Below, one piece after another: positions 7,479 through 14,740 of a DNA stretch of 18,452 nt (the stretch's first letter is position 1; every line of letters begins with the position of its first letter). Source of the stretch: G963674685 sp964591275 (GTDB lineage Bacteria > Lernaellota > Lernaellaia > JACKCT01); NCBI GenBank assembly GCA_964591275.1, contig CAZQAE010000092.1:1-18452 (forward strand). The letters run 5' to 3'. The translations under genes and the position numbers were made by a program. The notes under the pieces were generated by a model. It was not told the origin of the DNA. It ran no database searches and saw nothing but the letters and a program-made list of their open reading frames with translations.

Positions 7479-7507
7479 AAATTAGCTTATATAGCAATAA
7501 ATGTCAA
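7479..7507 (-). promoter_or_regulatory. Promoter of the toxin-antitoxin operon
   Basis: A perfect TTGACA (7502-7507 on the minus strand) is 17 bases from TAATTT (7479-7484). The spacer contains GCTTATATAGC (7485-7495), a short near-palindrome that could be part of an operator for the XRE antitoxin. Confidence 0.55.
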
Positions 7508-7514
7508 GAAAAAA

Positions 7515-7528
7515 TGCATTATAACGCA
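7515..7528. promoter_or_regulatory. Operator-like palindrome upstream of the toxin-antitoxin promoter
   Basis: TGCATTATAACGCA is a 14-base palindrome with one mismatched pair and a perfect TTATAA core, eight bases beyond the -35 element. XRE antitoxins commonly bind such sites; binding here is inferred. Confidence 0.4.
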
Positions 7529-7563
7529 ATTATTTCAAATTGGTACAGGCGAGCACCCAACGC

Positions 7564-9444
7564 CTACCGAACAACCGGCAATTCGATTCGTGATGGGTGC
7601 GCTGGCGAGCGATGTATGGTGATTGTCGGCGGATCGCCGGGAAGAAAGCGGAAATGATCCTTGTCGGCGCCGGATATGGCGATGCGTATTGAATGGCCCT
7701 TTTTGAAAAGCCAGGAAACGGGAAGCAGGTCGAATTTCAACTCGGCGATTTCGCCCGGATTCAGGGGCATGGCGTCGGCCTTTAAAAATGAACGATAAAT
7801 GCCGGGCGTTATGTATGGCGGCTTGTCAGTGGTTATTTTCCGATGGATGGCGCGGAGCATTCCTTCTGTCACGTACGCCACGCGCCCATTTTCATCCACA
7901 TCTTCGAGATACACGAACACCTGTGCGTCTTTTTTGTCGGCGCTTATGTGCAAAGTGACGATGGGGTGCCCGGTCACCTCCTTATCGCGCGCAAGGGGAG
8001 GGGATGTGTATGTCGAAAGTTTTTTGTCGAAGCCGCGCCGGTCGCCGTAATCCACGGCCATTTTCTTTGCCAGACATCGCCAGCGCGATTTTTCGCCGGA
8101 GCCTATTGCGCGGTCTACAAGGTAGGAATCGGCATTGTTATTAGCAGCCGGTTCTTGATGGTTCAGGCTGCCATTTTCGCCGAGGAATAATTTTTGGCGG
8201 CGGGAATTTGCCGGTGGCCACGTTGTCGCGGATTTCCACTTGTCTTCCACCATCGTGTAGTAGCGAACGGGCGGCTCCTCGTTGATTCCGCTGTCTTTTC
8301 CTTTCAGGTGATAATCGAAAAATCGCAAGAGTTCGCCCACGTGATCGAATTTCGCCTTGATGGTTTTATCGAAGGGGCGCACGTGATCGTCTCCGCCGTG
8401 ATCCCAGGGACCTAAAATAAGGCGGCTTCCCGGATTGCGTATGGTGAGGAAACGCTTGATGGCCGCGTGGGGATATCCGCCATCGAACCAGCCGCTGTAG
8501 CTGTAGATGGGCGCCTTCGATTCGATGAGCTTTTCAGCGAATGCGTGGGGGCTGAAATTGTCCATCGACAGGCCGCCAGTGCTCACGTCGTCCCGGTATA
8601 TAAGCTGCGCGGCCTGGTCATGGACGGCGTAGTTGGCCGTGTGGTCTTTGAGCGCCTCTTTCAGGAGCGAACCGTCCGCATCCTCATCGACGCGACTGAC
8701 GCCGCGCGTGACCAACGGTGCCCACCAGAACACTTCCTGAGGCTTGTTGACGTCCATGGCGTGATTGCCCTCTTGCCAGACCCGCGTGAACCATTCCAGA
8801 TGAATGCCGCCGACAAAAGCGATGTCGGGATAAACATCGTAGAGTGAGAACATCGGCGCGACGCATTTGACCGCCGGGTGCATGTTGGTTGCAAGAAACT
8901 CTGCGGCAGTGCCCTCGTAGGAACCTCCCACGGAGCCGATCTGAGCGTCGGACCAGGGCTGTTTGATGATCCAGTCCACGACCTGCGCGCCGTCGGCGAC
9001 TTCATCGGCGGACCAGGGACATGATCGGGAACCGAAGGAAGCGCCTGTGCCACGGGCGTCCAGGCGCACGATGGCGTATCCGTTTTCGATGATGCGCGTT
9101 ATCTCCTTCGGCGGAAAATCGGCGAAGGCGCTCGCCAGCCAGCGCAGATCGATGTATCGCCAGTAGCGCGTTTGCATCAGGATAGTCGGCAGCTTCTCGC
9201 CGTTTTTCAGGTTCTTGGGAAGGTAAATATCCACCGCGAGGCGAACGCCGTCGCGCATCGTGAGGTATTGGGAAGTGCGCGAAACGCCCTCATAAGGCGT
9301 GGCCGGCGCTTTGCCAGAATTTTCCACAGCCCACCAGGCGGTATCCAGCCCGGCGTCAATATCCGCGCGCGATGTGCATCCGGCGAAAAAAAGAAAAATA
9401 ACAAAGCTGATGAACAGGGTAGGGCGAGTGTGGGTTTTTGGCAC
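7564..9444 (-). CDS. CocE/NonD-family (S15, X-Pro dipeptidyl-peptidase-like) hydrolase lipoprotein
   Basis: A 626-residue exported serine hydrolase. Residues 1-23 form a lipoprotein signal ending FAGC (Cys23). The alpha/beta-hydrolase domain (about 55-400) carries the catalytic triad: Ser175 in GGSYEG, Asp321 in SGWFDGG and His349 in GPWDHGG. The C-terminal jelly-roll (about 420-626) is the domain typical of the X-Pro dipeptidyl-peptidase S15 / cocaine esterase / glutaryl-7-ACA acylase group. These enzymes cleave esters, amides or N-terminal dipeptides, so substrate is undecided. I choose a GTG start at 9444 because GGAG lies six bases upstream and the signal peptide then begins MPKTHTRPT. 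An ATG at 9474 adds ten residues, lacks a clear ribosome-binding site, but overlaps (ATGA) a possible micro-ORF. No Asp tether is present, unlike the GH31 and GH92 lipoproteins. Confidence 0.92.
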   Translation of the reverse strand: MPKTHTRPTLFISFVIFLFFAGCTSRADIDAGLDTAWWAVENSGKAPATPYEGVSRTSQYLTMRDGVRLAVDIYLPKNLKNGEKLPTILMQTRYWRYIDLRWLASAFADFPPKEITRIIENGYAIVRLDARGTGASFGSRSCPWSADEVADGAQVVDWIIKQPWSDAQIGSVGGSYEGTAAEFLATNMHPAVKCVAPMFSLYDVYPDIAFVGGIHLEWFTRVWQEGNHAMDVNKPQEVFWWAPLVTRGVSRVDEDADGSLLKEALKDHTANYAVHDQAAQLIYRDDVSTGGLSMDNFSPHAFAEKLIESKAPIYSYSGWFDGGYPHAAIKRFLTIRNPGSRLILGPWDHGGDDHVRPFDKTIKAKFDHVGELLRFFDYHLKGKDSGINEEPPVRYYTMVEDKWKSATTWPPANSRRQKLFLGENGSLNHQEPAANNNADSYLVDRAIGSGEKSRWRCLAKKMAVDYGDRRGFDKKLSTYTSPPLARDKEVTGHPIVTLHISADKKDAQVFVYLEDVDENGRVAYVTEGMLRAIHRKITTDKPPYITPGIYRSFLKADAMPLNPGEIAELKFDLLPVSWLFKKGHSIRIAISGADKDHFRFLPGDPPTITIHRSPAHPSRIELPVVR

Positions 9445-9470
9445 GGTGCGCTCCAAAAAATAAACGATAC

Positions 9471-9563
9471 TCATTGCGGCAGCTTCATCAAATCCAAATC
9501 GGTTTCCTTCATTTCCAGGAAATTGTCAAATTCTTCGGGGTGCTTTCCTTTTTCGCCGCACAC
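9471..9563 (-). CDS. Possible 30-residue micro-ORF upstream of the S15-like hydrolase
   Basis: A GTG-initiated frame of 30 codons whose product begins VCGEKGKHPEEFDNFLEMK and ends in DLMKLPQ. The composition (acidic/amphipathic, Glu-Phe-Asp-Asn) looks more protein-like than random intergenic sequence. Its stop overlaps the ATG at 9474 as ATGA. There is no visible Shine-Dalgarno sequence and I recognise no family. It could be a leader peptide, a remnant of a longer gene, or chance. No other gene is visible in 9445-9675. Confidence 0.2.
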   Translation of the reverse strand: MCGEKGKHPEEFDNFLEMKETDLDLMKLPQ

Positions 9564-9675
9564 TTGTTAAATGATTTGGAGATTGCTGTACGTAAGGAGA
9601 AAGTTTGCTCATGGGCCTACGCGGAAAAATCGAAGAGCGACTGGCAAGGGCTTTGCAGGGGCGACAAAAGAAATT

Positions 9676-11982
9676 CTATTTTCGTAAATTCATAATCGTG
9701 GGAATGATGACAAGAGAGCCGATGCCCGAGGCCAGCATCATCAGCGGCATGAGAATGCCGAGGTAGATGAGGGGCACGAAACTGGAAAACGCCAGCACGG
9801 AGAAGCCCAGTCCCACGGCCAGTGCGTTGAGGATGATGGCGCGCCCGCTGGTGGCCATAGTTATGTCGATGATTTTCTTTGGATCCGTTTCCCGCTTTCT
9901 CTCCAAACGATAGCGATGCAGGAAATGGATGGCGTAATCCACGCCGATCCCTATGGAGATGCTGGCGATCAGCGCCGTGCCCGCGTTCAGCGGGATATCA
10001 AATAGCACCATAATGCTGAAGTTGAGCAGGACCGTCATCACCAGCGGGGTGACGCCGAGCAAACCCAACCAAAATGACCGGAAAATGAGAAACAGCGTTA
10101 TCAGCACGACAGTTAGCGAAACAATCAGGCTGCGCACTTGCCCGTCCACCAGGAGTTTTACAATCTCCAACATCACGTAGGCGTTTCCCGTGAATGCGAC
10201 ATCGATCGAATCGTCGAAATTCTTTGCGACATAGTCCTGCATACGGGCCAGCACTTTGCCTTGAACGACGGAATTGTTGGACCGTATGCTGACAACGACG
10301 TTGACCATTTGATGGACGTCATCGGTGATGCGCCCCAGTTCTTCGCCTCCGCCCAGCTCATAAAGCAGCAAATACTGCGCGATAATGTTGCGACCAGGCG
10401 TTTCCGAAACATTGCCTTCGTCGTCCGTGATGTTCTCCACGGCTTGCGGCAGGCGATTCTGGCCCTGCATGACCAGGTTCATCCGCTTTATATAATCGGT
10501 CAGGGACTCAGTGAACCCGACTTCCTCCATCTTCAAAACATCGTTTTCCAGTCCCTCGACCATGGCGAGGAATTTCGGGTCCTTGGCGCCTTCAGGTTTT
10601 CCGGAATCCAGAACCGCGATCATCAGCGAAGTTCCGCCGAAGTTTTCGTTCAACAACTCGTCGGCCTGCCGGATTTTTGAAGAGGATTGAAACTGTTTTA
10701 TGGTGTCGTTGGAGACATAAACCTGCGTGGTCAGATAAGTCGTGGCGATAATGAGCAAAACGAATAGCGCAAAAACCGTCCTGGGCCTACGCAGGGAACA
10801 TTGGCCGAGAAAATGGGATAAAGTATCGGACAATTTCAAGTGGCCGTTTTTTGTTTTGGACCGGATGTTTTTTGGAACAGGAAGTAGAATCAGCATGGCG
10901 GGAATGAAAGCCAGCGAAAATACCATGGCGATCATGACGCCGATTCCCACGAACACGCCGTATTCGCGGATGGGAATGATCTCCGAAACCGCCAGGGCCA
11001 GAAAGCCGACGAAGGTGGTGACCGAGGTCATGATGATCGGAGTGTTCATTTCCTCCATGGTCAAGATTACGGCTTCGCGCTTTTTCTTGCCGCGCTGGAG
11101 TTGGAAGTAATACTCCGCCAGCACATGAATGCCGTCCGCCACGCCGATGGCCACGATGACAATGGGGATGGAAGTGCCCAGCATCGAAATTTTCGTGCCG
11201 GTCAAATACATGATTCCAAAGGTGCAGATGCCGGAAAACACCACGACGGCGATGGGAATGAAAACGCCGCGCATGGATCGGAAGGCAAAAAAGAGGATCA
11301 CGATCAGAAAACCTACGACAAGCGGCATCAAGGTGCGTATGTCCTTGGACATATATTGATTGATCATGCCGATGGCCATGGGGTAACCCGCGAAAACGAC
11401 GTGCTCGGGCCCCCGGACTTCCTCAAGGTACTTTTCCACGTCCTGGTAGAGTTCGATGGACATGATCGAATCGGAAATGTCGAAGGTCGGCACCGCGAGA
11501 ATCAGCGAGGCGCGTCCGTCGCGGGAGATCAGTCCGGTCTTGAGGAAGGAGTTGCCGTCGACTTTTTTCTTAAGGGCTGCGCACTGCTCGGGCGTCTCGG
11601 GGATCGTCTCCATGATCGGTTTGACTTCCATGAAGCCGTCCACCACGGTGAAGTCCTCGGCTGAGGAGAGGCTTACGACCTGTTCCAGGCGCGGATCATT
11701 CTTCAGATGTTTCGTAATGCGGGCGATCTTTTCGAGACTTCTGGCGTTGAATATGGATTCGTCGTTGAAAACGCCCACCACTACGCGCGAACGTATGACG
11801 AACCTGTCTTCGAAAACCTCGTGGTAATAGGTCATCGCCTCGTTGTCGTCGGGGATCATGTTCCCCATGCTGTTGTCCTTTTCCACTTTGACGGCGAAAA
11901 AGCCCATGACAACGACAATGGCCAGGCAGGCGAGGGCTACGCATTTTGGATAGTCGATAAAGATTTTCGTCAAACGAAACAT
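9676..11982 (-). CDS. RND-superfamily exporter (MMPL type)
   Basis: A 768-residue inner-membrane transporter with two homologous halves, each one helix, a large periplasmic loop and a block of about five helices. Helix 1 spans about 13-31, loop 1 about 32-215, helices 2-6 about 218-370; the second half begins with a helix at about 400-420, followed by loop 2 and helices up to residue 768. Each half has the RND motif in its fourth helix: GVADGIHVLAEY (Asp283) and GIGVDYAIHFLHRY (Asp682), the acids expected to relay protons. This places it in the MMPL/HAE-type exporters of lipids or hydrophobic compounds rather than drug pumps with long loops; no partner membrane-fusion or outer-membrane gene is adjacent. 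There is no Shine-Dalgarno sequence before the ATG, and the promoter spacing predicts a leaderless mRNA. Cargo is unknown. Confidence 0.92.
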   Translation of the reverse strand: MFRLTKIFIDYPKCVALACLAIVVVMGFFAVKVEKDNSMGNMIPDDNEAMTYYHEVFEDRFVIRSRVVVGVFNDESIFNARSLEKIARITKHLKNDPRLEQVVSLSSAEDFTVVDGFMEVKPIMETIPETPEQCAALKKKVDGNSFLKTGLISRDGRASLILAVPTFDISDSIMSIELYQDVEKYLEEVRGPEHVVFAGYPMAIGMINQYMSKDIRTLMPLVVGFLIVILFFAFRSMRGVFIPIAVVVFSGICTFGIMYLTGTKISMLGTSIPIVIVAIGVADGIHVLAEYYFQLQRGKKKREAVILTMEEMNTPIIMTSVTTFVGFLALAVSEIIPIREYGVFVGIGVMIAMVFSLAFIPAMLILLPVPKNIRSKTKNGHLKLSDTLSHFLGQCSLRRPRTVFALFVLLIIATTYLTTQVYVSNDTIKQFQSSSKIRQADELLNENFGGTSLMIAVLDSGKPEGAKDPKFLAMVEGLENDVLKMEEVGFTESLTDYIKRMNLVMQGQNRLPQAVENITDDEGNVSETPGRNIIAQYLLLYELGGGEELGRITDDVHQMVNVVVSIRSNNSVVQGKVLARMQDYVAKNFDDSIDVAFTGNAYVMLEIVKLLVDGQVRSLIVSLTVVLITLFLIFRSFWLGLLGVTPLVMTVLLNFSIMVLFDIPLNAGTALIASISIGIGVDYAIHFLHRYRLERKRETDPKKIIDITMATSGRAIILNALAVGLGFSVLAFSSFVPLIYLGILMPLMMLASGIGSLVIIPTIMNLRK

Positions 11983-11989
11983 GCGAGAG

Positions 11990-12018
11990 GTTTAATCGCG
12001 TTTGACGCAACATGTCAA
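11990..12018 (-). promoter_or_regulatory. Promoter placed for a leaderless RND mRNA
   Basis: Minus-strand TTGACA (12013-12018, perfect) is 17 bases from TTAAAC (11990-11995). Only seven bases separate the -10 element from the ATG at 11982, so transcription would begin at or one base before the start codon. The -35 also forms an inverted repeat, TTGAC/GTCAA (12002-12018). Confidence 0.5.
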
Positions 12019-12061
12019 TTGGTTGAGCCTTGGCAATGCTTCTTAATAAGCAGGCGGCGAA

Positions 12062-14365
12062 TCAGTCGGGCTTCGGCAAAATGGCCGTGGGACTGCCCGT
12101 GGCAATGATCCACAGTTGGTGGATGGCGCGCGTGGCGGCAACGTGCATGGCTCGGCGGGACTCGTTCGATACCGGATATGAGGCCCCGTCGGCGTCGGGA
12201 ATGATCACATAATCGAATTCCAATCCTTTGACCTGCGCGACGTCGGTGATATCCGCGCCGGGTTTGAAATCGAACTCGCCTCCACTGACAATCCTCACGC
12301 CAGGCAGGCGCGCCAGCGCGCTTCCGAGCCTGCGTGTTGTTTTCATGGATCGACAGATGATGGCTACCGAGGCCTTTGGCTCCCTTTCCAGAAGGTCCAG
12401 AAGCGCCTCCGTCAAAAAGACCGCCGAATGCCCCTCGCTCGGAAATATCGACCGACCGACCGGCGCGCCGTCTCTGACGCTGACCGGAGGTTGCGGCGGT
12501 GCGATGGGTCCGAGCAGTTTGTGCGCGAACTCGGCGATGGGCCTCGCGGATCTATAGCTCGTTTTCAGTTCCGTGGTCGCCGCGTGGGAAACGCCAAGCT
12601 GTTCCAGCGTATTTTTCCAGGTGTTGAATGAGGAGCCGGGGTCGATCTGCTGCGCGGCGTCTCCGGCGATAGTGACCGCGGACGAGTGCCGAAGTGACTG
12701 TCCCAGAACCGAGAGTTCCGCCGGCGCCAACTCCTGCGCCTCGTCGAGCACGAGATGGGTAAAGATGCGCATGCGACCGTATCGGGTTTGAATTCGTCCA
12801 ACCTTGGCGCGCAAAAGTTCAAAGAGCACCGCGTAATCTTCCACGTCGATTGTGCCGGCCAGATTGTCTGGCGTCCCTTCGTCAATGGAGCGCCCGTCCA
12901 CCGTTCTCAGGCGTTCGGAGTCTACTCCCGCGTAGCGCTCCTCGCTTGTTTCGCTGAATTGGCGGATGGAATGCGTCAACACTTCCTCGACAAGGCTTTC
13001 GCGAAGATCGCCGCCCGATCTTTCAACGGCCAGTTCGAGCAATTTCTTGTCGCCGAACAATTCCAGTCGGTCGGCGGCGACATCGTAAAGGAGGCTTTTT
13101 TCCTGATCGAAAAACTCCCGAATCCGTTCCCGCTCTGTGTTCGACAGTTTGGGGTTTTCCCTCACGGTTTCCATGGACCGCTGCTCGGCCCGGCGGAGCC
13201 GGTCCATAAGGCAACCTTGCCGGTCGTCAAAAAAGGATTCAGCCGGCGAGACCTGTCGGGGAAGTTTTCTGTCCATCCTCTGGGCCATTTCCCTTGCCAA
13301 ACGGTCAAGATATTCGGGGAAGACCGCAAGGACTGCGGGGTGACGCTTAAAGCGGCTGATGCGAAAGGGTGTGAAATCGCATGGGCGTTTTGGCAGGCTG
13401 CGCAGGAGCACTTTCGCCTCCTGTTTGATCCAGCGTTCGAAAGTCGTGACGCGTACGCCTTTCATATGCAGACTTTCAAGAAGTTTCAACGAAAGCCGGA
13501 CAAGACCCTGCTGCGGGACGATGACCATCATGCTATTGGGGTGAAATTTATGCGGGTCACGATAGGCTAGGGCCGCCATGCGGTGCATGGCGACGGTCGT
13601 TTTCCCGCTTCCCGCGCCGCCGAGAACCAATAGCGGGGTTTTCGGATCAGTTTCAAGAAGCGCGAACTGTTTGGGATCAAGCAGGGCTGAAACTTCCGGG
13701 GCGGGCAAACCTGCCTGACCCGTCCCGATGCTTCCGGCCCGCGTCGCTGTTCCCTGCCCCCCGGCGAGTCGCGGCGCCTGAGAAGTCGTCTGGGCCGTCC
13801 ATTGGCCGCCGTTCACCTTTGAATAGGAGTGTGTGGGCGTCATGACTCCCAGCAGTTCGCCCTCGTGGATAGTCAAAACGCGTCTTGCTTCCAGAACGCC
13901 GCTACTGATACGGCCCGGAAATTCCTCCAGGTATTCATCTCCTTCGCGGTAATTATAGAAAATTCTGGAAATGGGAGCGTTGCGCCAGTCAATGAGCGTG
14001 ACGCCGGATTTGTGGTTGATCAGTGTATGATAGCCCAGAAAAATGTCTCTGACGCCGCCGTTTTCTCTGAGGCGCATGTGCGCGAAATAGGGCGATTGAG
14101 AATCCGGCAAAACATCGCGCCATTTTCGCTCGGCAAGGGCTCTGTGCGTGTGGAGTTGATCGAAAAGCGCCGGAAGATCACTTTCGGAAGCGATGGCCGC
14201 CTCATCGCGCAATGTCCGCATCCGGCTAAGAACTTTGTCGTTGGCGGGTTCTTTTGGCTCGCTGGCGCGACGGATGCTCATAAGCACTTTCTGAAAGGCC
14301 TCTTCCTCTTCCCGAATTATCTCTAGTTCGTATTGTTCTAGCATCGTCTGATTATCCGATTGCAT
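12062..14365 (-). CDS. helD: HelD-like UvrD/Rep-family ATPase
   Basis: A 767-residue superfamily-1 motor protein. The N-terminus (about 1-85) is a charged coiled coil. SPYFAHMRL (91-99), IFLGYHTLI (108-116) and LIDWRNAPISRIFY (124-137) match the segment typical of HelD, the ATPase that removes stalled RNA polymerase from DNA. Walker A is GGAGSGKT (249-256), followed by MHRMAALAY; the Walker B box is DEAQ (541-544), then AGDAAQQID, and VKGLEFDYVII in domain 2. Length equals that of Bacillus HelD (about 770). Residues 180-228 form a Gly/Gln/Thr/Ala-rich low-complexity linker between the N-terminal module and helicase domain. ATG at 14365 is chosen over an in-frame TTG (14383); ATG at 14344 is also possible, as no start has a strong ribosome-binding site. 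It could alternatively act as a DNA helicase. Confidence 0.87.
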   Translation of the reverse strand: MQSDNQTMLEQYELEIIREEEEAFQKVLMSIRRASEPKEPANDKVLSRMRTLRDEAAIASESDLPALFDQLHTHRALAERKWRDVLPDSQSPYFAHMRLRENGGVRDIFLGYHTLINHKSGVTLIDWRNAPISRIFYNYREGDEYLEEFPGRISSGVLEARRVLTIHEGELLGVMTPTHSYSKVNGGQWTAQTTSQAPRLAGGQGTATRAGSIGTGQAGLPAPEVSALLDPKQFALLETDPKTPLLVLGGAGSGKTTVAMHRMAALAYRDPHKFHPNSMMVIVPQQGLVRLSLKLLESLHMKGVRVTTFERWIKQEAKVLLRSLPKRPCDFTPFRISRFKRHPAVLAVFPEYLDRLAREMAQRMDRKLPRQVSPAESFFDDRQGCLMDRLRRAEQRSMETVRENPKLSNTERERIREFFDQEKSLLYDVAADRLELFGDKKLLELAVERSGGDLRESLVEEVLTHSIRQFSETSEERYAGVDSERLRTVDGRSIDEGTPDNLAGTIDVEDYAVLFELLRAKVGRIQTRYGRMRIFTHLVLDEAQELAPAELSVLGQSLRHSSAVTIAGDAAQQIDPGSSFNTWKNTLEQLGVSHAATTELKTSYRSARPIAEFAHKLLGPIAPPQPPVSVRDGAPVGRSIFPSEGHSAVFLTEALLDLLEREPKASVAIICRSMKTTRRLGSALARLPGVRIVSGGEFDFKPGADITDVAQVKGLEFDYVIIPDADGASYPVSNESRRAMHVAATRAIHQLWIIATGSPTAILPKPD

Positions 14366-14395
14366 TTTAAGCTTCAATTCCAAATAAAAAGACTG

Positions 14396-14424
14396 ATTTT
14401 AGCAATTCAGTATGGATACAACAA
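14396..14424 (-). promoter_or_regulatory. Candidate promoter of the HelD-like gene
   Basis: TTGTTG (14419-14424, minus strand) is 17 bases from TAAAAT (14396-14401), which matches five of six -10 bases. The -35 is weak. The start would lie about 25 bases before the ATG at 14365. Confidence 0.4.
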
Positions 14425-14602
14425 GTGTAGGCAGAGGATTTTTTCGGTTTTTTCGCCCTGGAACAGTGCATTGCCTCATATGGAGGACTATTTGTGTGGA
14501 GACTTACAAAAATTATCTTGAATAGTTGGAAAAACCAAGGGAGTGTTTAGGTTGTTTAAGAATGAAGGAAGAAATTACCATTTGCACAGAGAGGACGAAA
14601 TT

Positions 14603-14677
14603 ATGAAACGTTATAGCGTTCCGAGAACCGCGCATTGCAGCGAAGGCTGCATAGCCCGGTCCTGGGCAGGACATTAA
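14603..14677 (+). CDS. Possible 24-residue micro-ORF
   Basis: ATG at 14603 has AGAGAGGA seven bases upstream, a good ribosome-binding site. The product starts MKRYSVPRT, contains HCSEGC and ends SWAGH. A 14-codon frame from ATG 14562 stops with an ATGA overlap at this start. The ORF covers the hairpins described for the same region and is followed by a terminator. I recognise no family; the region may instead be a non-coding RNA. Confidence 0.2.
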   Translation: MKRYSVPRTAHCSEGCIARSWAGH

Positions 14678-14740
14678 AAGGCCCTAAAAAAGCAAAAATA
14701 AACCCCTCGGGATCGTTGATTCCGAGGGGTTGTTGTTTTT
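14619..14740 (+). ncRNA. Candidate structured small RNA ending in a terminator
   Basis: The plus strand shows four consecutive hairpins: GTTC-CGA-GAAC (14619-14629), TGCAGC-GAAG-GCTGCA (14636-14651), GTCCT-GGGC-AGGAC (14659-14672), and the terminator stem at 14701-14731 followed by a T-rich end. A 5' end cannot be placed; no clear plus-strand promoter was found between 14400 and 14600. The hairpins could equally form on the minus strand downstream of rhlB. The remaining bases from 14425 to about 14600 hold only tiny frames and no gene I can support. Confidence 0.25.
14684..14740 (-). terminator. Rho-independent terminator of rhlB, probably bidirectional
   Basis: AACCCCTCGG (14701-14710) and CCGAGGGGTT (14722-14731) form a perfect 10-bp stem with an 11-base loop. 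On the minus strand it is followed by TATTTTTGCTTTTTT (14686-14700), a strong U-tract, nine bases after the rhlB stop. On the plus strand it is followed by GTTGTTTTT, a weaker tract. Confidence 0.9.

Noticed and set aside
7547..7565. AGGCG/CGCCT hairpin at the end of the S15-like hydrolase gene
   Set aside because: Only five base pairs, overlaps the stop codon and lacks a U-tract, so it is not supported as a terminator.
9571..9763. Short plus-strand frames (38 codons from 9571, 51 codons from 9611) near an AAGGAG sequence
   Set aside because: The second runs into the antisense of the RND gene, the spacing from AAGGAG to its ATG is too long, and the first is an Arg/Lys-rich product without features.
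14619..14672. Possible tRNA or integron attC site because of the adjacent hairpins
   Set aside because: No T-loop or anticodon-arm pattern and no paired attC core sites; the hairpins are too short.
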